A program made the position numbers and the translations under genes. Positions 1 through 8,883 of a stretch of 64,000 nt of DNA are shown here, piece after piece. How positions within the stretch are numbered: the first letter of the stretch is position 1; every line of letters starts with the position of its first letter. Location of the stretch: positions 3,410,001-3,474,000 of the forward strand of contig NZ_CP082301.1 in NCBI RefSeq assembly GCF_019880305.1. The letters are read 5' to 3'. This stretch comes from Streptomyces decoyicus (lineage in GTDB: Bacteria; Actinomycetota; Actinomycetes; Streptomycetales; Streptomycetaceae). Under the pieces are notes generated by a model that saw nothing but the letters and a program-made list of their open reading frames with translations, was not told the DNA's origin and ran no database searches.

Positions 1-1196
1 CTCACGTTGTGTCCGCCGAACCCGAAGGAGTTGGCCAGCGCGGCCTTCCACTCCCCGGTCCGGTTCTCGCCCTGCACCACGTCCAGGTCGATCCTCGGGT
101 CGAGTGCGTCGAGGTTGCGGATGGCGGGCGCCACGCCGTCCTTGAGCGCCAGCAGCGCCGCCATCGCGCCCACCGCTCCGGAGGCACCCAGCATGTGACC
201 GGTCATCGACTTCGTGGCCGTGACCGAGGCATGGGTGCCCACGGCCCGGCCGATCGCCTCGGCCTCCGCCAGGTCACCGGACTCGGTGGAGGTGGCGTGG
301 GCGTGCACATGGCCGATGTCCTGCGGGGTCAGGTCCGCATCCCGCAGGGCCAGCTCGATGGCGTGGACCTGGCCCGCCGCGTCGGACGCCGTGATGTGGT
401 TCGCGCTGGAGCTCACGGCGCTGCCGGCCAGCGTGCCGTACGTCGTGGCGCCGCGGGCCCGCGCGAACTCGGCGCGCTCCAGGACCATGATTCCCGCGCC
501 CTCGCCCATGACGAAGCCGCTGCGGGCCACATCGAACGGGCGGGACACCGACTCCGGGTTCTCGAACTGCGTCGAGAGCGCCTTCATCTGGGCGAAGGCG
601 GCGATGGTGAACGGGTGCAGACAGGCCTCGACGCCGCCGGCGACCACCACGTCCACCCGCCCGGCGCGGAGCAGGTCGAGGCCCATCGCGAGCGCCTCGG
701 CACCGGACGCACAGGCGCTGACGGGCGTCCTGGCGCCGCCCTTGGCGCCCAGGTCCATGCTCACCCAGGCGGCCGGTCCGTTGGGCATGAGCATGGGGAC
801 CGCGAACGGAGAGAGCCGGCGCGCCCCGGACTCCTCGAAGATGTCGTCCTGCCCGAGGGTGGTGAGCACCCCGCCGGTGCCCGTGCCGATGACCACGGCC
901 AGTCGCTCGGGCTCGACCTCGGGCGCGCCGGCGTCCTGCCAGGCCTCCCGGGAGGCGAGCATCGCGAGCTGCTCACCGCGGTCCAGCTTCCGGGCCTGTG
1001 TACGGGGCAGCGCGGCGGCCGGGTCCTCGGTGAGCCCGGCCGCGATGCCCACCGGGAGGTCGGCGGCCCACTCCTCCACCAGCGCGCGGACCCCGGACTT
1101 TCCCGCCAGCAGCCCCGACCAGGACGAGGACGCATCGGCGCCGACCGGCGTCATCGCTCCGATACCCGTCACCAGCACCTGACCGTTCTCGGCCAT
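1..1196 (-). CDS. ptmP3: FabF-type beta-ketoacyl-ACP synthase (probable resistance condensing enzyme), 3' end cut by window
   Basis: This is a KAS II-type condensing enzyme that extends acyl chains with malonyl-ACP in the cytoplasm. About 398 codons are visible and the C-terminus runs off the left edge. The start is ATG at 1196 with AGAGGAG just upstream; the protein opens with VLVTGIGAMTPVG. The thiolase-fold triad is present: Cys in SACASG, His in HAHATSTESGD and His in MTGHMLG. Platensimycin and platencin inhibit FabF and FabH, and the producers are known to carry PtmP3, a single condensing enzyme in the cluster that replaces both. Its place at the cluster edge fits that role. The symbol is inferred from context; a housekeeping fabF would be expected beside acpP and fabH instead. 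Confidence 0.72.
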   Translation of the reverse strand, partial: MAENGQVLVTGIGAMTPVGADASSSWSGLLAGKSGVRALVEEWAADLPVGIAAGLTEDPAAALPRTQARKLDRGEQLAMLASREAWQDAGAPEVEPERLAVVIGTGTGGVLTTLGQDDIFEESGARRLSPFAVPMLMPNGPAAWVSMDLGAKGGARTPVSACASGAEALAMGLDLLRAGRVDVVVAGGVEACLHPFTIAAFAQMKALSTQFENPESVSRPFDVARSGFVMGEGAGIMVLERAEFARARGATTYGTLAGSAVSSSANHITASDAAGQVHAIELALRDADLTPQDIGHVHAHATSTESGDLAEAEAIGRAVGTHASVTATKSMTGHMLGASGAVGAMAALLALKDGVAPAIRNLDALDPRIDLDVVQGENRTGEWKAALANSFGFGGHNV

Positions 1197-1363
1197 CTCC
1201 GTCTCCTCTGATCTCGTAGGAACCGCACAAGATCTCTGCCGATCTCACAGCGATCATGCCAGCAATCAGCTTGCCAAACAGGCCGGAAGCAGACCGATTC
1301 GGCGCCGGTAAGTTGTGCCCCTCCCACAACCGCGCGCCCGCTCCTGGCGGGCCTGGCCCTACG

Positions 1364-2944
1364 TCAGCCGGCGGGTGCCGCCGCGCTTCCGGGCTCCATC
1401 AGCCGCAGCGCCGCCCGGTCCACCTTGCCTATCTTCGTGCGGGGCACACCGTCCACCACCCACAGCGCGTCCGGCAGCTTGTGCCGCGCGAGGGAATGCC
1501 GCAGCCGCGCCCGCAGTTCCTCCAGTCCGAGTTCGTCCTGCGGGTCCGCCAGGACGACACAGGCGCCGATGGCCTCTCCCAGAATCCGGTCCGGCACCGG
1601 GAAGATCCCGGCGTCGACGATGCCCGGAAGCGCGGTGAGAGCGGACTCGACTTCGCTGCACGAGACCTTCAGCCCGCCGCGGTTCACCAGTTCCTTCATA
1701 CGGCCCTTGACGTGGAGCCGCCCCTCGTCGTCGATCAGCCCGAGGTCACCGGTGTGGTACCAGCCGTCCTGCGCCACACTGTCCTGTCCCCAGTAGCGGA
1801 CGGGGCGGGACGCACCGAAGACGATTTCGCCCACGACACCGCGTCCCAGGATCTCGGCGCCGTCCCTGGCGAAGATCTCCAGACGGCCGTCGGGAGCCGT
1901 GTCGGCGGGCCCCTCGAACACCCGGTGGCCCACCGAACCCGTTTCGATCTCGGCCCGGTCGGTGGTGTAGCAGAGGAATCCTTCGCTGCAACCGTAGATA
2001 TAGAAGAGCTGCACGCCGAAGGTGGCGTACATCTGCTGCAACAGCGCCCCGGGGAAGGTCGCCGCGCCCGCCACCGCCCAGCGCAGGGAGCTCAAGTCGT
2101 GTGCGCCGGGGTCGAGATGGTCGAGCATCAGCTGGAAGTGTGCCGGGGTGCCCGGCAGGACCGTGATCCGCTCGTCCGTGATGCGTTGCAGCGCCCCGGC
2201 GGGCGAGAAGCGGTCCATCAGCACCAGCCGGCTTCCGCGGGTCAGGGCCACCATGGACATCTTCAGTCCCAGAGCGTGGGCCAGCGGGAGATACAGCAGG
2301 TGCACATCGCGCTCGTCCGGCTCGAAGGCCGTGGTGAAGCACTCGATCTTCGCCCACAGTGCGCTGAAGGACTCCATGACGCACTTCGGCAGCCCGGTGG
2401 TTCCCGAGGTCAGCAGCAGCAGCGCGGTACGGGAATCCGGCACGCCCGGTGATTCCGGGCCGATCGCGGAATGCGGACGCGATGCGTCGGCCAGGTCCGC
2501 CAGTTGGTGGGCCTCCGGCGGGAGGACGTCGCCGCCGTGCACGATCAGGTGGACGCCGGGAAATGCGGCGCGTACGTCGTCCAGCGGCGCCATGGGGGTG
2601 TCGTTCCCGTACCGCGGCTGGTACAGCAGGGCGACCGCGTCCGTGCGCCCGGTGATCGATACCAGTTCCGGTCCGGTGAGATCGTGGTCGACCCCGACGA
2701 AGGTCGCCCCGCATTCCCAGGCCGCGACCAACGCCACCAGGTATTCGGGCGAGTTGGGGAGCTGGCAGACCAGCCGGTCCTTGTCCTTCACGCCCAGCCC
2801 GCGATAGGAGGCGGCCAGCGCCTCCACCCGTTCCCAGAACTGGCCGTAGGTCAGGCTGCGGCCCTGAAAGGTCATCGCCGGGCGCTCCGGCCACTTCCGG
2901 CAGGCTTCCCGCAATGCCTTGATCAGTTCACTCACAGATTCCAT
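1364..2944 (-). CDS. ptmA3: Acyl/aryl-CoA ligase (AMP-forming), thioacid cassette
   Basis: ANL-superfamily ligase of 526 residues that adenylates a carboxylate and transfers it to CoA. The ATP-binding loop is canonical (TSGTTGLPK), the TGD motif is present (WYHTGDLG) and the C-terminal catalytic lysine motif is intact (RTKIGKVDR). I chose ATG at 2944 (MESVSEL, with GGAAAGG upstream); an in-frame ATG at 3000 would overlap the upstream gene. It lies 38 bp downstream of the CoA-transferase gene on the same strand. In the ptm literature PtmA3 and PtmU4 form the thioacid cassette, with PtmA3 loading the aminobenzoate carboxylate onto CoA. The assignment to A3 rests on adjacency to a type III CoA-transferase gene and on the right-to-left numbering of the cluster. 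Confidence 0.8.
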   Translation of the reverse strand: MESVSELIKALREACRKWPERPAMTFQGRSLTYGQFWERVEALAASYRGLGVKDKDRLVCQLPNSPEYLVALVAAWECGATFVGVDHDLTGPELVSITGRTDAVALLYQPRYGNDTPMAPLDDVRAAFPGVHLIVHGGDVLPPEAHQLADLADASRPHSAIGPESPGVPDSRTALLLLTSGTTGLPKCVMESFSALWAKIECFTTAFEPDERDVHLLYLPLAHALGLKMSMVALTRGSRLVLMDRFSPAGALQRITDERITVLPGTPAHFQLMLDHLDPGAHDLSSLRWAVAGAATFPGALLQQMYATFGVQLFYIYGCSEGFLCYTTDRAEIETGSVGHRVFEGPADTAPDGRLEIFARDGAEILGRGVVGEIVFGASRPVRYWGQDSVAQDGWYHTGDLGLIDDEGRLHVKGRMKELVNRGGLKVSCSEVESALTALPGIVDAGIFPVPDRILGEAIGACVVLADPQDELGLEELRARLRHSLARHKLPDALWVVDGVPRTKIGKVDRAALRLMEPGSAAAPAG

Positions 2945-2982
2945 GTCTGCCTTTCCATGCGCGAGGCCGCGCACGCCGGTCG

Positions 2983-4773
2983 TCAGTGAAAGAGCCATGG
3001 CGCAACAGGCGCCTGCCCGCCACCGGCGAACGGCTCGAAGAGCGGGGCGAGGCGCGGGTCCCGCGGCGGATCGGACAGGTCCCGGCAGACCGCGGCGGCC
3101 GGAAGACCGGCCTCGGTCAGCAGCTTCTCCCACTGCGCCGCCGGGGCCTCGCGCAGGCGTGCGGTCAGCTGGTCGTCACGCTCACCGCGCCGGCCGGGCG
3201 GTACCTCCAGCACCTCGCACAGCGCCTGGTAGGCGGGTTCGTCGTCGGCGCTCACCATGAGGTACCCGTCCGCGGTCCCGGCCGGCTCGTCGATCGCGCC
3301 CCATACCGGCCGGCCGTCGCTGCGCCCGGGTTCGTCGCCGGTGGCCCGGCCGAGGACGACATGGGACTGGAGCGCCATGGCACCGGTCAGCAGCGAGGAC
3401 TCGGCCGTCCAGCCGTGGCCCGACAGCTCCCGCCGGTACAGCCCGGCCAACACCCCTTCGCAGGCCACCAGCGCACCGAACATGTCGCACAGCAGCACCC
3501 GGGTCGTGGCCGGGCGCTCGTGCCGCGGGGTGTTCCCTTCGCTCACCCCGGCGTACGCCTGCACCATGAATTCGGTGCCGATCACCTCGCGCCGGTCGAG
3601 GTGCGGACCCCATCCCGACGCCTCGCCGAAGACCAGCCGGGGGTTCGTACGGGCCAGTTCCCCGGGGGCGAAGCCCCACTCGGCGGCCTTTCCGGGACGC
3701 CAGTTGTGCAGGAAGACATCCGCCTCCGCGATGAGTTCGCGCAGCGCGTCCCGGCCGGCCGGACGGCCGAGGTCCAGACCCGTGCGCCGCTTGCCGCGGT
3801 GGTAGAGAGAGCCCATCCCGCTCGCGTCGCCCTGGGGCGGCTCGACCCAGGTCACCTCGGCCCCGAGCATGGTCAACAGCTGTCCGGCGAGCGGTCCTTG
3901 GACCCGGCTGGTGGCCTCGACCACCCGGATCCCGGCCAGCGGAAGATCGCCGGTGCGGCCCGCTCCGGCGCTCTGGGGTGCGGCGGCCGGCCTGCCACCG
4001 CAGGTCGCGGGCAGCGGGGTCAGCCGGGGCTGGCCCGGCGACCAGCCCGGCTCGGCCAGTACGTCCCGGTAGCCGCGCAGCGCCGACAGGCTGAGCCCGT
4101 ACTCCTGTGCGACCGCGACGATCCGCGGCCAGGGCGTGCCGGCCGCGGCCGTGTGCAGTGCGGCGGGCAGCAGGCAGTGGCCCTTGAGGTAGCGGTGCTG
4201 GAAGGCGGTCCAGGCACGGCCCAGTACGGCGGTGTCCACGCCGAGGCTGCGCCAGAACGCGAGCCACCGGGCGGGGTCGAAGGTCTCGATCTCGAAGAGG
4301 GGCCCGTCGGCGCTGCGGAACGGCGGCGGGCCGCCGTCCCCCTTGACCGAGGGTCCCCACGGGTCGGGGGAGGTGGCCTCGGCGGTGTACTGGCCGGCGA
4401 GTAAGGTGCCGGCGCGCAGTACGGAGGTCTCCACGGCGTCGACCGGGATGCCACGGGCGCGCCCCACGTGAGCGGCGAGGACGCCCTGGCCGGCCAGCAC
4501 TCCGGCCGCGGCCGAGGCCGCTTCCAGCCCGAGCCGGCGCGGTCGTCCCGCCTCCTGCCCGTGGAGGTGCATCAGCCCGCACAGGGCCTGCACCACCGGC
4601 TCACTGCCCGGCCGGGCGGGATCGAGGTCCGCGCCGCCGTGCCAGGTCAGACCGATCCCGACACCGCCGGCGGCCGCGGTGGGCGGTCCCGCCACCGGGC
4701 CGGGGGCCGAACCGAGCCAGGGCCGGAGCCGGGTGCGGGCGGTGCGGTGGGCGAGGTCCGGGCCGCCGCTCAC
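2983..4773 (-). CDS. ptmU4: Two-part type III CoA-transferase (CaiB/BaiF family), proposed sulfur-transfer enzyme
   Basis: Protein of 596 residues, much longer than the roughly 400 usual for the family. From about residue 335 it is a full CaiB-type domain: [13 protein letters not shown], then [15 protein letters not shown], then the catalytic-Asp region LLCDMFGAL. The first 190 or so residues resemble the middle and C-terminal part of a second CaiB domain ([13 protein letters not shown]) but lack its nucleotide-binding start, and [10 protein letters not shown] stands where the catalytic Asp should be. The gene starts with GTG overlapping the stop of the upstream dehydrogenase gene (GTGA), so translation is probably coupled. 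Published work assigns sulfur transfer in thioplatensimycin formation to PtmU4; the match here is by family and by the adjacent ligase. Confidence 0.75.
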   Translation of the reverse strand: MSGGPDLAHRTARTRLRPWLGSAPGPVAGPPTAAAGGVGIGLTWHGGADLDPARPGSEPVVQALCGLMHLHGQEAGRPRRLGLEAASAAAGVLAGQGVLAAHVGRARGIPVDAVETSVLRAGTLLAGQYTAEATSPDPWGPSVKGDGGPPPFRSADGPLFEIETFDPARWLAFWRSLGVDTAVLGRAWTAFQHRYLKGHCLLPAALHTAAAGTPWPRIVAVAQEYGLSLSALRGYRDVLAEPGWSPGQPRLTPLPATCGGRPAAAPQSAGAGRTGDLPLAGIRVVEATSRVQGPLAGQLLTMLGAEVTWVEPPQGDASGMGSLYHRGKRRTGLDLGRPAGRDALRELIAEADVFLHNWRPGKAAEWGFAPGELARTNPRLVFGEASGWGPHLDRREVIGTEFMVQAYAGVSEGNTPRHERPATTRVLLCDMFGALVACEGVLAGLYRRELSGHGWTAESSLLTGAMALQSHVVLGRATGDEPGRSDGRPVWGAIDEPAGTADGYLMVSADDEPAYQALCEVLEVPPGRRGERDDQLTARLREAPAAQWEKLLTEAGLPAAAVCRDLSDPPRDPRLAPLFEPFAGGGQAPVAPWLFH

Positions 4774-5558
4774 GTCTCGGCCCTCCGGTCCGCGTAGTAC
4801 GGCTGGTGGGCGAGCAGCCCGCCGTCGACCACGAGGGTCTGTCCGGTGATGAACGAGGCTTCGTCGGAGGCGAGGAAGACGACGGCCGACGCGACGTCCT
4901 CGGGCCGTCCCAGCCGCGTGGTGAGGTGGTGGGGCAGCATCACCCGGTAGGCGGCCTCGCGTTCGGGCCTGGTGATGATGAGGCCGGGCGCGATCGCGTT
5001 GCAGCGCACACCGCTTCGGCCCGCCTGGGTGGCTACGGAACGCGTCAGGCTGATGAGGGCGGCCTTGGACGCCGCGTACGCCGGGTGGCTCAGATCGCCG
5101 GAGAGCCCGGCGGCCGAGGAGGTGTTGATGACGCAGCCGCCGCCGCGCGCGATGAGATGCGGCAGGGCGGCCTGGGTGGCGACCATGGCGCCGCTGAGGT
5201 TGACCCGCATGGTCCGGTCCCACACCTCGGGGTCGGCGTCGGCCACCGGCACGTCCAGGGAGGACGCCAGGGCGGTCGCCGCGGCGTTGTTGTGCAGGAT
5301 GTCCAGACCGCCGAACTCCTCGACGGTGGCGGCCACCATGGCGCGCACCGATGCCGGGTCCGCCAGGTCCGCCTCGATGCCGATCGCGTGCGTGCCGTCC
5401 GCGCCCCGGATCTTCTCGGCCAAACTTTTCACGCCGGCCTCGTCCAGGTCGGCGAGCGCCACCCGGGCCCCCTCCGCGGCGAGCCGCTCCGCGGTGACCG
5501 CTCCGATGCCCGACGCGGCACCGGTGACGATGGCGATCTTCCCCTCAAGCCTGCCCAT
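4770..5558 (-). CDS. Short-chain dehydrogenase/reductase
   Basis: Classical SDR of 262 residues. It has the cofactor loop TGAASGIG near the N-terminus, NNAA, and the catalytic YAASK with a preceding Ser (INTSSAAG). The start is ATG at 5558 with a G-rich ribosome site (GGGGGTGGGG); a later ATG would remove the Rossmann loop. It is the first gene of a leftward unit continuing into ptmU4 and ptmA3. A GTTAA/TTAAC inverted repeat 26 bp upstream may be its operator. In platensimycin biosynthesis two dehydrogenases (PtmO1 and PtmO8) invert the C7 hydroxyl through a ketone; this gene, 6648-7553 and 38124-38888 are the candidates, and I cannot tell which is which. Confidence 0.85.
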   Translation of the reverse strand: MGRLEGKIAIVTGAASGIGAVTAERLAAEGARVALADLDEAGVKSLAEKIRGADGTHAIGIEADLADPASVRAMVAATVEEFGGLDILHNNAAATALASSLDVPVADADPEVWDRTMRVNLSGAMVATQAALPHLIARGGGCVINTSSAAGLSGDLSHPAYAASKAALISLTRSVATQAGRSGVRCNAIAPGLIITRPEREAAYRVMLPHHLTTRLGRPEDVASAVVFLASDEASFITGQTLVVDGGLLAHQPYYADRRAET

Positions 5559-5580
5559 ACCCCACCCCCTAAGGCATAAC

Positions 5581-5598
5581 TTAGTTAACTGATTTAAC
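5581..5598. promoter_or_regulatory. Candidate operator (GTTAA-N5-TTAAC) before the dehydrogenase gene
   Basis: The sequence TTAGTTAACTGATTTAAC contains the inverted repeat GTTAA/TTAAC (5584-5598) 26 bp upstream of the dehydrogenase start. Its first ten bases, TTAGTTAACT, recur exactly inside the perfect palindrome at 37518-37539. The 277-bp divergent interval up to ptmR1 is AT-rich at both ends (also 5721-5760), fitting regulated promoters. The cognate regulator is not proven; the GntR protein encoded next door is the obvious candidate. Confidence 0.5.
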
Positions 5599-5835
5599 GC
5601 TACCATCCCCCTTGAGGCACTGTCATCCGGCCATTCGCGCCCGCCCCATCCACCCAGGGTCACAGCTGAGTTACCGTGCGATCACAGACGGTCCACATTT
5701 CGGCGCGCAGCCTTGCTACACTCAGTAATCCTGATTGATTCATTTAATGCAATCGACTCAACAGGGCGTAAAGGTGCTCACTGCAATTTCGCTCGCACCG
5801 CGTCGTCGATGCGCGCCACCTAGGAGGAAGCGGCC

Positions 5836-6615
5836 TTGACTGAAGCAACCCGAGCGGTGAATAAGGGCCCCCAGAAGCGAAACGGGGCGACACTTCGCGT
5901 GCGTGTCCCGAAGACCGCGGAACTGGTGGCGGCCAGCCTGCGCCGGGTCATCATCCGGGGCGAACTGGCGCCGGGCGACGCACTCCCGCCGGAATCGGCC
6001 CTGATGGAGCAGTTCGGCATTTCCCGCCCCACCCTGCGCGAGGCCATTCGCGTCCTGGAGTCCGAGGCGCTGATCAGCGTGCGCCGCGGCGTGCACGGCG
6101 GCGCCCGGGTCAACGCCCCCGATCCCATGGTGGCCGCCCGCTACCTCGGGCTCATCCTGGAGTACCGCGAGACCACACTGGGCGAGATGTTCCAGCTCGT
6201 CGCCTCGATCGAGCCGCCCTGCGTACGACAGCTCGCCAGTCGGCACACCCCGTCCGGCATCGGCCGGCTGCACGAGGCGCTCGCCACGGAGGAAGAGGCG
6301 AAGGACGACCCCGCCGCACTCGCCGAGGCCAAGGCAGCATTCCACGCGACTCTGGTCGAATTGAACGGCAACCGGGCGATGCTGGCACTGCACGAGACGC
6401 TGCAATGCATCTTCTACCAGGCCAAGAGTCCGCATATTGCGACCGGCGGAAAGACCGGCACCCGGCGTGATCATGAAGAGCATGTGAAGTTGGTGAAGCT
6501 GATTCAGGCGGGCGAGGCCGACGAGGCCGAGGCCCATTGGCGCCGTCACATTTCCCGTATGGAGAAGGAATTGAATGCGAGCGGCGCCAATACCCGTCTG
6601 GAACTCCTCGACTGA
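5836..6615 (+). CDS. ptmR1: GntR/FadR-family transcriptional regulator, pathway repressor
   Basis: DNA-binding regulator of 259 residues. The N-terminal winged helix-turn-helix (about residues 28-95) has the family signature LPPESALMEQFGISRPTLREAIRVL. The C-terminal half is a helical FCD ligand-binding domain (FadR subfamily), with AFHATLVELNGN and two later histidine stretches. The start is TTG at 5836, fixed by a perfect AGGAGG eight bases upstream. Deleting PtmR1, a GntR regulator, is known to raise platensimycin/platencin output strongly, so it acts as a repressor. It is divergent from the 4.8-5.6 kb dehydrogenase gene and convergent with the one at 6.6-7.6 kb. Confidence 0.88.
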   Translation: MTEATRAVNKGPQKRNGATLRVRVPKTAELVAASLRRVIIRGELAPGDALPPESALMEQFGISRPTLREAIRVLESEALISVRRGVHGGARVNAPDPMVAARYLGLILEYRETTLGEMFQLVASIEPPCVRQLASRHTPSGIGRLHEALATEEEAKDDPAALAEAKAAFHATLVELNGNRAMLALHETLQCIFYQAKSPHIATGGKTGTRRDHEEHVKLVKLIQAGEADEAEAHWRRHISRMEKELNASGANTRLELLD

Positions 6616-6647
6616 GCGTCAGCCAGGCCGGACCGGTCCCCGGACCG

Positions 6648-7553
6648 TCACTCGGAGCGCTTACCGAACGCATCGGCGTTGGGGGCCGCCCGCTGGACCA
6701 GCTTGTCCAGCGCCTCGCCGGCAGTCTCCGGCTCCCATCGCTCCGCACCGACAGCGGCGGGGCCGTCCACCCAGCCCTCCGCCACCGAGATCCGCCTGCC
6801 GAAGACCGTGACGACCCGGCCCGTGACATGGCCGGACAGCGGACTGCCGAGCCAGACGACGACCGGCGGCACGCTCTCCGGCGCCAGATCATGCTGGGCG
6901 GCCAGGCCCGGCATGACGCTCAGATCCTCGGTCATACGCGTCAGGGCGGCCGGAGCGACCGCGTTCACGGTCACGCCGTACCGGCCCAGCTCCTGCGCCG
7001 CGCCGATCGTCAGGGCCGCGATACCGGCCTTCGCCGCCGCGTAGTTGGACTGCCCCGGATTGCCGTAGAGCCCTGAGGTGGACGTGGTGTTGATGACCCG
7101 GCCGGCCACCTCCTCGCCCGCCTTCGACCGCTGACGCCAGTGGGTGGCGGCGTGGTGGAGCACGGCGGCGGTGCCCTTCAGATGGACGGCGACCACGGCG
7201 TCCCAGTCCTGCTCGGTCATACCGACCAGCGTCCGGTCCCGGAGGATCCCGGCGTTGTTGACCAGGGTGTCCAGCCTGCCGAACCGCTCGACGGCCTGGC
7301 CGATCAGCCGCCGGGCACCTTCCCAGGTCGAGATGTCGTCGAAGTTGGCCACGGCCTCGCCGCCGGCGGCCCGGATCTCGGCGGCCACCGTCTCGGCGGC
7401 GGCGGTCGAGCTGCCGGCCCCGTCCCTGGCCCCGCCGAGGTCGTTGACGACCACCCGGGCGCCGGCCCCGGCGAACGCCAGGGCGTGCGCGCGGCCGATC
7501 CCGTTGCCCGCGCCCGTGATCACGACGACCCGGCCGGCACAGATCTTCGCCAT
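6648..7553 (-). CDS. Short-chain dehydrogenase/reductase
   Basis: SDR of 301 residues with TGAGNGIG cofactor loop, NDLGG and FDDIST, NNAG, an active-site Ser in NTTSTSG and YAAAK. The layout (ND after the second strand, longer C-terminus) resembles the hydroxyacyl-CoA dehydrogenase-like members of the family. The start is ATG at 7553 after GGGGGAGGAACAGC. It lies 14 bp downstream of the thiolase gene and so probably shares its transcript. It could be one of the C7 dehydrogenases PtmO1/PtmO8 or a beta-oxidation-type 3-hydroxyacyl-CoA dehydrogenase serving the thiolase. Confidence 0.85.
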   Translation of the reverse strand: MAKICAGRVVVITGAGNGIGRAHALAFAGAGARVVVNDLGGARDGAGSSTAAAETVAAEIRAAGGEAVANFDDISTWEGARRLIGQAVERFGRLDTLVNNAGILRDRTLVGMTEQDWDAVVAVHLKGTAAVLHHAATHWRQRSKAGEEVAGRVINTTSTSGLYGNPGQSNYAAAKAGIAALTIGAAQELGRYGVTVNAVAPAALTRMTEDLSVMPGLAAQHDLAPESVPPVVVWLGSPLSGHVTGRVVTVFGRRISVAEGWVDGPAAVGAERWEPETAGEALDKLVQRAAPNADAFGKRSE

Positions 7554-7567
7554 GCTGTTCCTCCCCC

Positions 7568-8812
7568 TCATGCCGTCCCTGTGACGGCGCTGGTGTGATG
7601 ACGCTTCACCGGCGCCGGGGGCTCGACCCCGACGACGGACACGAACGACAGGCACTCCCCCGGACCGCCGCCGAGGTTGTGGGTGAGCGCCAGCCCCCGC
7701 CCGAGGGCGGACGCGGACAGGGCGCGCTCCTGGGGCGCTTCCCCGCGCAGTTGCAGCCAGCACTCGAACAGCATCCGCAGCCCCGAGGCCCCGATCGGAT
7801 GCCCGAAGGCCTTCAGCCCGCCGTCCGGATTCACCGGCAGGGCACCGTCCCGGTCGAAGGCGCCGTCCAGGGCCGCGCGCCAGCCCTCCCCCGGCGGCGC
7901 GAAACCGAGGTCCTCCATCAGCACCAGCTCGGTGACCGTGAAGCAGTCGTGCACCTCCGCCAGCGCCAGTTCGGCCCCCGGGTCGGTGATCCCGGCCTGC
8001 CGGTAGGCGTCCGCGGCCGAGCGCCTGACCTCGGGGAAGGAGGTGAAGTCGTACTCCGGGTCGGCGGTGCCGGCGGCCGGGCCGACCGCGAGCGCGAGCG
8101 CCTTCACGAACAGCGGCCGGTCGGTGTAGCGGTAGGCGTCCTCGGCCCGTACCACCAGCGCCGCCGCCGCGCCGTCGCTCACACCCGAGCAGTCGAAGAC
8201 GCCCAACTCGCCCGTCACGCGCGGGGCCTTGCGGAGGGTCTCCATGGATACCGCCCGGCGGAAGTGCGCCCGCGGGTTCAGCGCGCCGTTGGCGTGGTTC
8301 TTCCACGCGATCCGGTCCAGCACCTCACGGAGCGTCCCGTCGGCCAGGCCGTACTTGTGCCCGTACGCCTGGGCCAGCAGGCTGAAGGCGGCCGGTGCGG
8401 TGAGGTCGGGTTCGGTGCCGTCGCCGGGGACCGCGGGGGCCGAGAGCCCGGACATGCCGGAGTCCTTGAGCTTCTCCACCCCGACGGCCATCGCCGTGTC
8501 GTACGCGCCGCTCGCCACCGCGTAGCAGGCGTTGCGCAGTGCGTCCGAGCCGCCGGCGCAGTAGTTCTCCACCCGGGTGACGGGCTTGTACGGCAGGCGC
8601 AGCGGGCGGGACAGCGCGAGTCCGGAGTTCCCCGACGCCAGGGTGCTCAGCCAGTACGCGTCGACCTCGACGTCGCTGACCCCGCCCGACGCACAGGCGG
8701 CCCGGACCGCGTCCAGTACGAGGTCGTCCGCCGAGGCGTCCCAGTGCTCCCCGAACGTGGTGCACCCCATACCGACGATCGCGACCTTGTCGCGGATGCC
8801 GTGTGACGGCAC
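7568..8812 (-). CDS. Thiolase (SCP-x/lipid-transfer type)
   Basis: Thiolase-fold protein of 414 residues. The nucleophilic Cys is present (ENYCAGGSDAL), as are the His of GHPIGASG and a late Cys region (GGGPGECLSF). That makes it a competent C-C cleaving or forming acyl-CoA thiolase, unlike the Cys-less homologue at 33870-35027. It is transcribed divergently from the HMG-CoA-synthase-like/DUF35 gene over a 71-bp gap, an arrangement typical of thiolase/DUF35 partners. A role in shortening the oxidised A-ring chain of the diterpene is inferred. Confidence 0.85.
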   Translation of the reverse strand: MPSHGIRDKVAIVGMGCTTFGEHWDASADDLVLDAVRAACASGGVSDVEVDAYWLSTLASGNSGLALSRPLRLPYKPVTRVENYCAGGSDALRNACYAVASGAYDTAMAVGVEKLKDSGMSGLSAPAVPGDGTEPDLTAPAAFSLLAQAYGHKYGLADGTLREVLDRIAWKNHANGALNPRAHFRRAVSMETLRKAPRVTGELGVFDCSGVSDGAAAALVVRAEDAYRYTDRPLFVKALALAVGPAAGTADPEYDFTSFPEVRRSAADAYRQAGITDPGAELALAEVHDCFTVTELVLMEDLGFAPPGEGWRAALDGAFDRDGALPVNPDGGLKAFGHPIGASGLRMLFECWLQLRGEAPQERALSASALGRGLALTHNLGGGPGECLSFVSVVGVEPPAPVKRHHTSAVTGTA

Positions 8813-8840
8813 GGTCTCCCCCTCCCTAGAGCCGATACAG

Positions 8841-8854
8841 TTAGATAATCATAA
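8841..8854. promoter_or_regulatory. AT-rich divergent promoter segment, weak operator match
   Basis: TTAGATAATCATAA lies in the 71-bp gap between divergent genes starting at 8812 and 8884. It shares TTAG and some spacing with the palindrome at 37518-37539, but the match is weak. Listed because nearly all promoter information for both genes must sit here. Confidence 0.25.
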
Positions 8855-8883
8855 GGATCTCACTCTTTTAACGGGAGGGTCAC

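Noticed and set aside
2983..5223. A 746-codon frame for the CoA-transferase
   Set aside because: The first 150 codons lie over the dehydrogenase gene in another frame; the GTG at 4773 overlapping that gene's stop is the sensible start.
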